From: Acidobacteriota bacterium | GTDB taxonomy: Bacteria; Acidobacteriota; UBA6911; RPQK01; JACQSY01 | Reading direction: 5' to 3' | Length of the DNA: 35,081 nucleotides | NCBI GenBank assembly: GCA_016211085.1 | Contig: JACQSY010000120.1 | Location: forward strand, 1 to 35,081 | Shown here: positions 32,948 through 35,081 of the stretch, piece after piece | Layout of the letters: each line of letters opens with the position of its first letter | Position numbering within the stretch: the first letter of the stretch is position 1 | Translations under genes and position numbers: made by a program | Notes under the pieces: generated by a model | Seen by the model: only the letters and a program-made list of their open reading frames with translations | The model's database searches: none | Told to the model about the DNA's origin: nothing

Positions 32948-33952
32948 CTACTTGGCAGCCAGATAACCCTTGCGGGCTCGCACCTTATAACCTTTCTCCT
33001 TGGCGCCATTAACCACCACATCGATCTCGCGCCAGGTGCCGTCTTTGGGAAGTGACGAAGTATAGGAGAGACGGTATTGTTTTCGCAGCTCCTCGGCAAT
33101 TCCGCGAAATGCGCCCTCTAACTCTTCGACTTCGTCCGCGAAAAGAGCTTTTCCACCCGTCTCGGTGGCAATGGAACTGATTTTTTCTTTCACCTTCTCA
33201 CGTTCCGACTTGAAAATCCCAAAAAAGCCGCCTTCGCTTTTCAAATCGCGGTCCAGGATAGCGACGATGTGGACCTGCACCTCAGATTCACGGATCTTAT
33301 CGATCAGTTCATCGAATTTATAGTAGCTATCGCGGTCCTCGCCATCCGTGAAGACCACCGCCGCTTTCTTGGGCTCGCTTCCAGCATGGGCCCGTTCCAC
33401 TGCCAGATAAATCGCGTCGTAAAGAGCTGTACCTCCTGAAACGATAATGTTATCGAGGGCGTCTCGGATGTCTTCGACGTCGTGAGTAAAATCCTCTTCC
33501 AGCACCACCTCATCGTCAAAGTCAACCAGAAAAAGTTCATTTTCCGGGTGGCTCAAGTCAAGAAACAGGTGGCTTGCCTTCTGGACGAATTCCATCTTGT
33601 CGCGCATGCTTCCGCTGCTGTCGAGGACTAGGCCAATAGTGGAAGGAAGATCGTCCTGGCCGAAGTAGGTGAGTTGCTGCTTCACCTTGTTTTCGAACAC
33701 TGAAAAATCTTCTTTGGTTAAACCCGTGACCAAGCGGTCTTCCTTGTCGTAAACCGCAGCATGAAGGACCACTTGATCAACCTCTGCACGGAATTCGACC
33801 GGGCCCCTTTGGGTGCCTTGGTCGGAAAAGCTGGGTTGTTCTTTTTTCTTCCGGCCGGAGTTGTTGCCGTCCTGAGAAAGCCAGGCGAGACAATACAGGG
33901 CCAGCAGGGACACCACAAGAGGTCTTAGTCTGAAGGGGAAGTGGGTAGTCAC
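32948..33952 (-). CDS. Secreted VWFA-related Acidobacterial domain protein, tandem copy 2
   Basis: This 334-aa exported protein has a signal or anchor segment (LRPLVVSLLALYCLAWL) and a basic linker (GRKKKE). The VWA core begins at about 53 with FRAEVDQVVLHAAVYDKEDR. The metal site is intact: DSSGS 111-115, T175 in GGTALYDAIYLAV and D203 in FTDGEDRD. The C-terminus ends in VRARKGYLAAK. It starts 4 nt after the stop of the next VWA gene, to which it is clearly related in the core; a duplication is likely. The function is unknown; extracytoplasmic protein interaction is the usual guess for VWA. Confidence 0.88.
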   Translation of the reverse strand: MTTHFPFRLRPLVVSLLALYCLAWLSQDGNNSGRKKKEQPSFSDQGTQRGPVEFRAEVDQVVLHAAVYDKEDRLVTGLTKEDFSVFENKVKQQLTYFGQDDLPSTIGLVLDSSGSMRDKMEFVQKASHLFLDLSHPENELFLVDFDDEVVLEEDFTHDVEDIRDALDNIIVSGGTALYDAIYLAVERAHAGSEPKKAAVVFTDGEDRDSYYKFDELIDKIRESEVQVHIVAILDRDLKSEGGFFGIFKSEREKVKEKISSIATETGGKALFADEVEELEGAFRGIAEELRKQYRLSYTSSLPKDGTWREIDVVVNGAKEKGYKVRARKGYLAAK

Positions 33953-33956
33953 GCGC

Positions 33957-34853
33957 TTACTTCTTGGGAGCGAAATATCCTTCCCTGGCGCGCACGCTTA
34001 ATTTGGGCAAGCCCTCCGGCGGATCAAGACTCACCTTAAGCTTACGCCAATTTCCGTCGAAGTTGTGGTTGCTTGAGCTGAAACCCAGGACATACTGATT
34101 ACGCAATTCGGTGTGGATCAGATCACAAAAATAATCCAGCTGCTTAAAGTTGTTAGGGAAAAAGGCCCGTCCGCCGGTCAGGCTGACGATTTCTGTGATG
34201 ATTCCCCGCCCAAACCCGATTTCACCCTTTTCTCCGATCACATAGATTTGCACGTCGGATTCCTTAGCAAACTCTTTCACTTCGCTGAAGGTGTACCGGC
34301 TGCTGTTATCCTCGCCGTCGGTGATCACGATCAAAGCTTTCTTGTCATTACGGGCGTCGCGAATCTTTTCAAGACCGAGGTAAATGGCGTCATAAAGAGC
34401 AGTCCGCCCTTTGGGGTTGGAGAAAGTGATTTGGTTTTGGATGTTCTCACTTCGTGCGGTGTAGTCCTGGACCAGGGTGGTCCTTTCATTAAAAGTCACC
34501 AGGAAGTATTCATCGGAGGGATCTCCCTGCTCCAAGAAACGAATGACGGAATTGCGTGCGCTCAAAACGTTGTCGCCCATAGAACCGCTTACGTCAAAGA
34601 CGATTCCCACGCTGATTGGAGATTTGTCATTAGCAAAGTGAGTGATAGCTTGCTCTATCTTGTTCTCAAAGAGCTTGAAATGTTCCTTGCCGAGGCCCAC
34701 GACGTAACGATTCAGCGGATCTGTGACACTTACGCGCACGACCACGGTGTCGACATCGACACGAAAACCCGGGGGTTGATTCCGTGAACCCTCTGCGCGC
34801 GCCGACTGATTCAGTAATAGTAAGAAGAAGGAAAGGAAGAAAAATCCTTTCAT
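33957..34853 (-). CDS. Secreted VWFA-related Acidobacterial domain protein, tandem copy 1
   Basis: The 298-aa exported protein has a signal peptide (MKGFFFLSFFLLLLNQSARA). It is followed by FRVDVDTVVVRVSVTDPLN and the VWA core: DVSGS 87-91, T151 in GRTALYDAIYLGL and D179 in ITDGEDNS, all intact. It ends SVRAREGYFAPKK. Upstream on the minus strand TAAAAT (34873-34868) could be a -10 that gives a leader of about 8 nt containing AAGG close to the ATG. It leads the tandem pair. An insertion element starts about 50 bp beyond its start codon. Confidence 0.88.
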   Translation of the reverse strand: MKGFFFLSFFLLLLNQSARAEGSRNQPPGFRVDVDTVVVRVSVTDPLNRYVVGLGKEHFKLFENKIEQAITHFANDKSPISVGIVFDVSGSMGDNVLSARNSVIRFLEQGDPSDEYFLVTFNERTTLVQDYTARSENIQNQITFSNPKGRTALYDAIYLGLEKIRDARNDKKALIVITDGEDNSSRYTFSEVKEFAKESDVQIYVIGEKGEIGFGRGIITEIVSLTGGRAFFPNNFKQLDYFCDLIHTELRNQYVLGFSSSNHNFDGNWRKLKVSLDPPEGLPKLSVRAREGYFAPKK

Positions 34854-34905
34854 AGCCTTAATTTGTTATTTTAGTGGAAAAAGGACTAAAAAAAAAGCAT
34901 TCGTA

Positions 34906-34966
34906 TCGAGCCATCTAATATGTAACCGGAGCAGGTATCGTCGAGCCATCTAAAATGTAACCCGAG
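34906..34966. repeat. Left-end direct repeats of an insertion element
   Basis: TCGAGCCATCTAA(T/A)ATGTAACC occurs at 34906-34927 and again at 34941-34962, a period of 35 bp. Both lie just before the transposase gene, as expected for transposase-binding sites at an element end. The exact outer tip of the element cannot be placed; an A-rich run (34886-34896) precedes the first copy. Confidence 0.7.
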
Positions 34967-34990
34967 TGGAGCGATCAGGAGGGTTACGGG

Positions 34991-35081
34991 ATGACCGGGA
35001 AATCAAGATGGGAATACTTAAGAACCATTGATGGGCGCTACCAAGAAGCTGCGGGGAAACTGAAGGGGAGAATCCTAGACG
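34991..35081 (+). CDS. Transposase, N-terminal fragment cut by the window edge
   Basis: Only the first 30 codons are present (MTGKSRWEYLRTIDGRYQ, then AAGKLKGRILD). The opening resembles transposases that begin with SRWEYLxxIxxRYxxA and later carry an integrase-type DDE core, but that core is outside the window, so the IS family is not assigned. AGGAGGG at 34977-34983 is 7 nt before the ATG, the best ribosome site in the window. It is read in the opposite direction to the VWA pair. Confidence 0.72.
   Translation, partial: MTGKSRWEYLRTIDGRYQEAAGKLKGRILD

Overview
The window looks like a chromosomal piece of an Acidobacteriota genome. The best pointer is four secreted von Willebrand factor A proteins of the 'VWFA-related Acidobacterial domain' type. 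They share the region leading to a C-terminal (R/A)xGYxAxK tail. The rest is mostly housekeeping genes in compact operons with 1-4 nt overlaps. No rRNA, tRNA or CRISPR was recognised. Homology calls are by eye, without database searches.

Layout. 1-222: two copies of a 94-bp hairpin-forming repeat. 235-5074 (minus): glycine cleavage operon gcvT-gcvH-gcvPA-gcvPB, led by a small membrane-anchored protein. 5137-7044 (minus): a DUF4097-like plus VWA fusion. 7087-7947 (plus): a TonB-C-like secreted protein. 7957-11741 (minus): tetrapyrrole operon hemX/ccsA-like-hemA-hemC-hemD. 11821-14915 (plus): site-2 protease, scpA, scpB, rluB-type pseudouridine synthase. 14930-17339 (plus): a riboflavin synthase fused to a membrane segment and an extra domain, then a RibBA-like protein with a degenerate cyclohydrolase half. 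17340-18680: gene-poor, with a YtxH-like protein and a 63-aa conserved-looking protein. 18681-19715 (minus): a VWA paralog with a degraded metal site. 19928-22622 (plus): larE and gamma-glutamyltransferase. 22738-28070 (minus): lytic transglycosylase, AMIN/amidase, a DUF6599-like membrane protein and glycerate 2-kinase. 28125-32854 (minus): ilvE-pilT (overlapping) and alaS. 32948-34853 (minus): a tandem pair of VWA proteins. 34906-35081: the left end of an insertion element with the first 30 codons of a transposase.

Genes that work together: the complete P, H and T proteins of glycine cleavage (the L protein is not here); the C5-pathway steps from glutamyl-tRNA to uroporphyrinogen III except hemL and hemB; ScpA and ScpB for the SMC complex; two riboflavin enzymes; and two peptidoglycan hydrolases.

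Three observations stand out. (1) Several operon-leading genes have a -10-like hexamer ending exactly 6-7 nt before the start codon (ilvE, larE, the protease gene, the gene before gcvT; weaker for scpA and rluB), which predicts leaderless mRNAs. (2) Riboflavin synthase runs in frame into a transmembrane segment and a roughly 180-residue domain. (3) The neighbouring RibBA-like protein has lost all three zinc cysteines of GTP cyclohydrolase II. No clearly new defence or mobile system was found.
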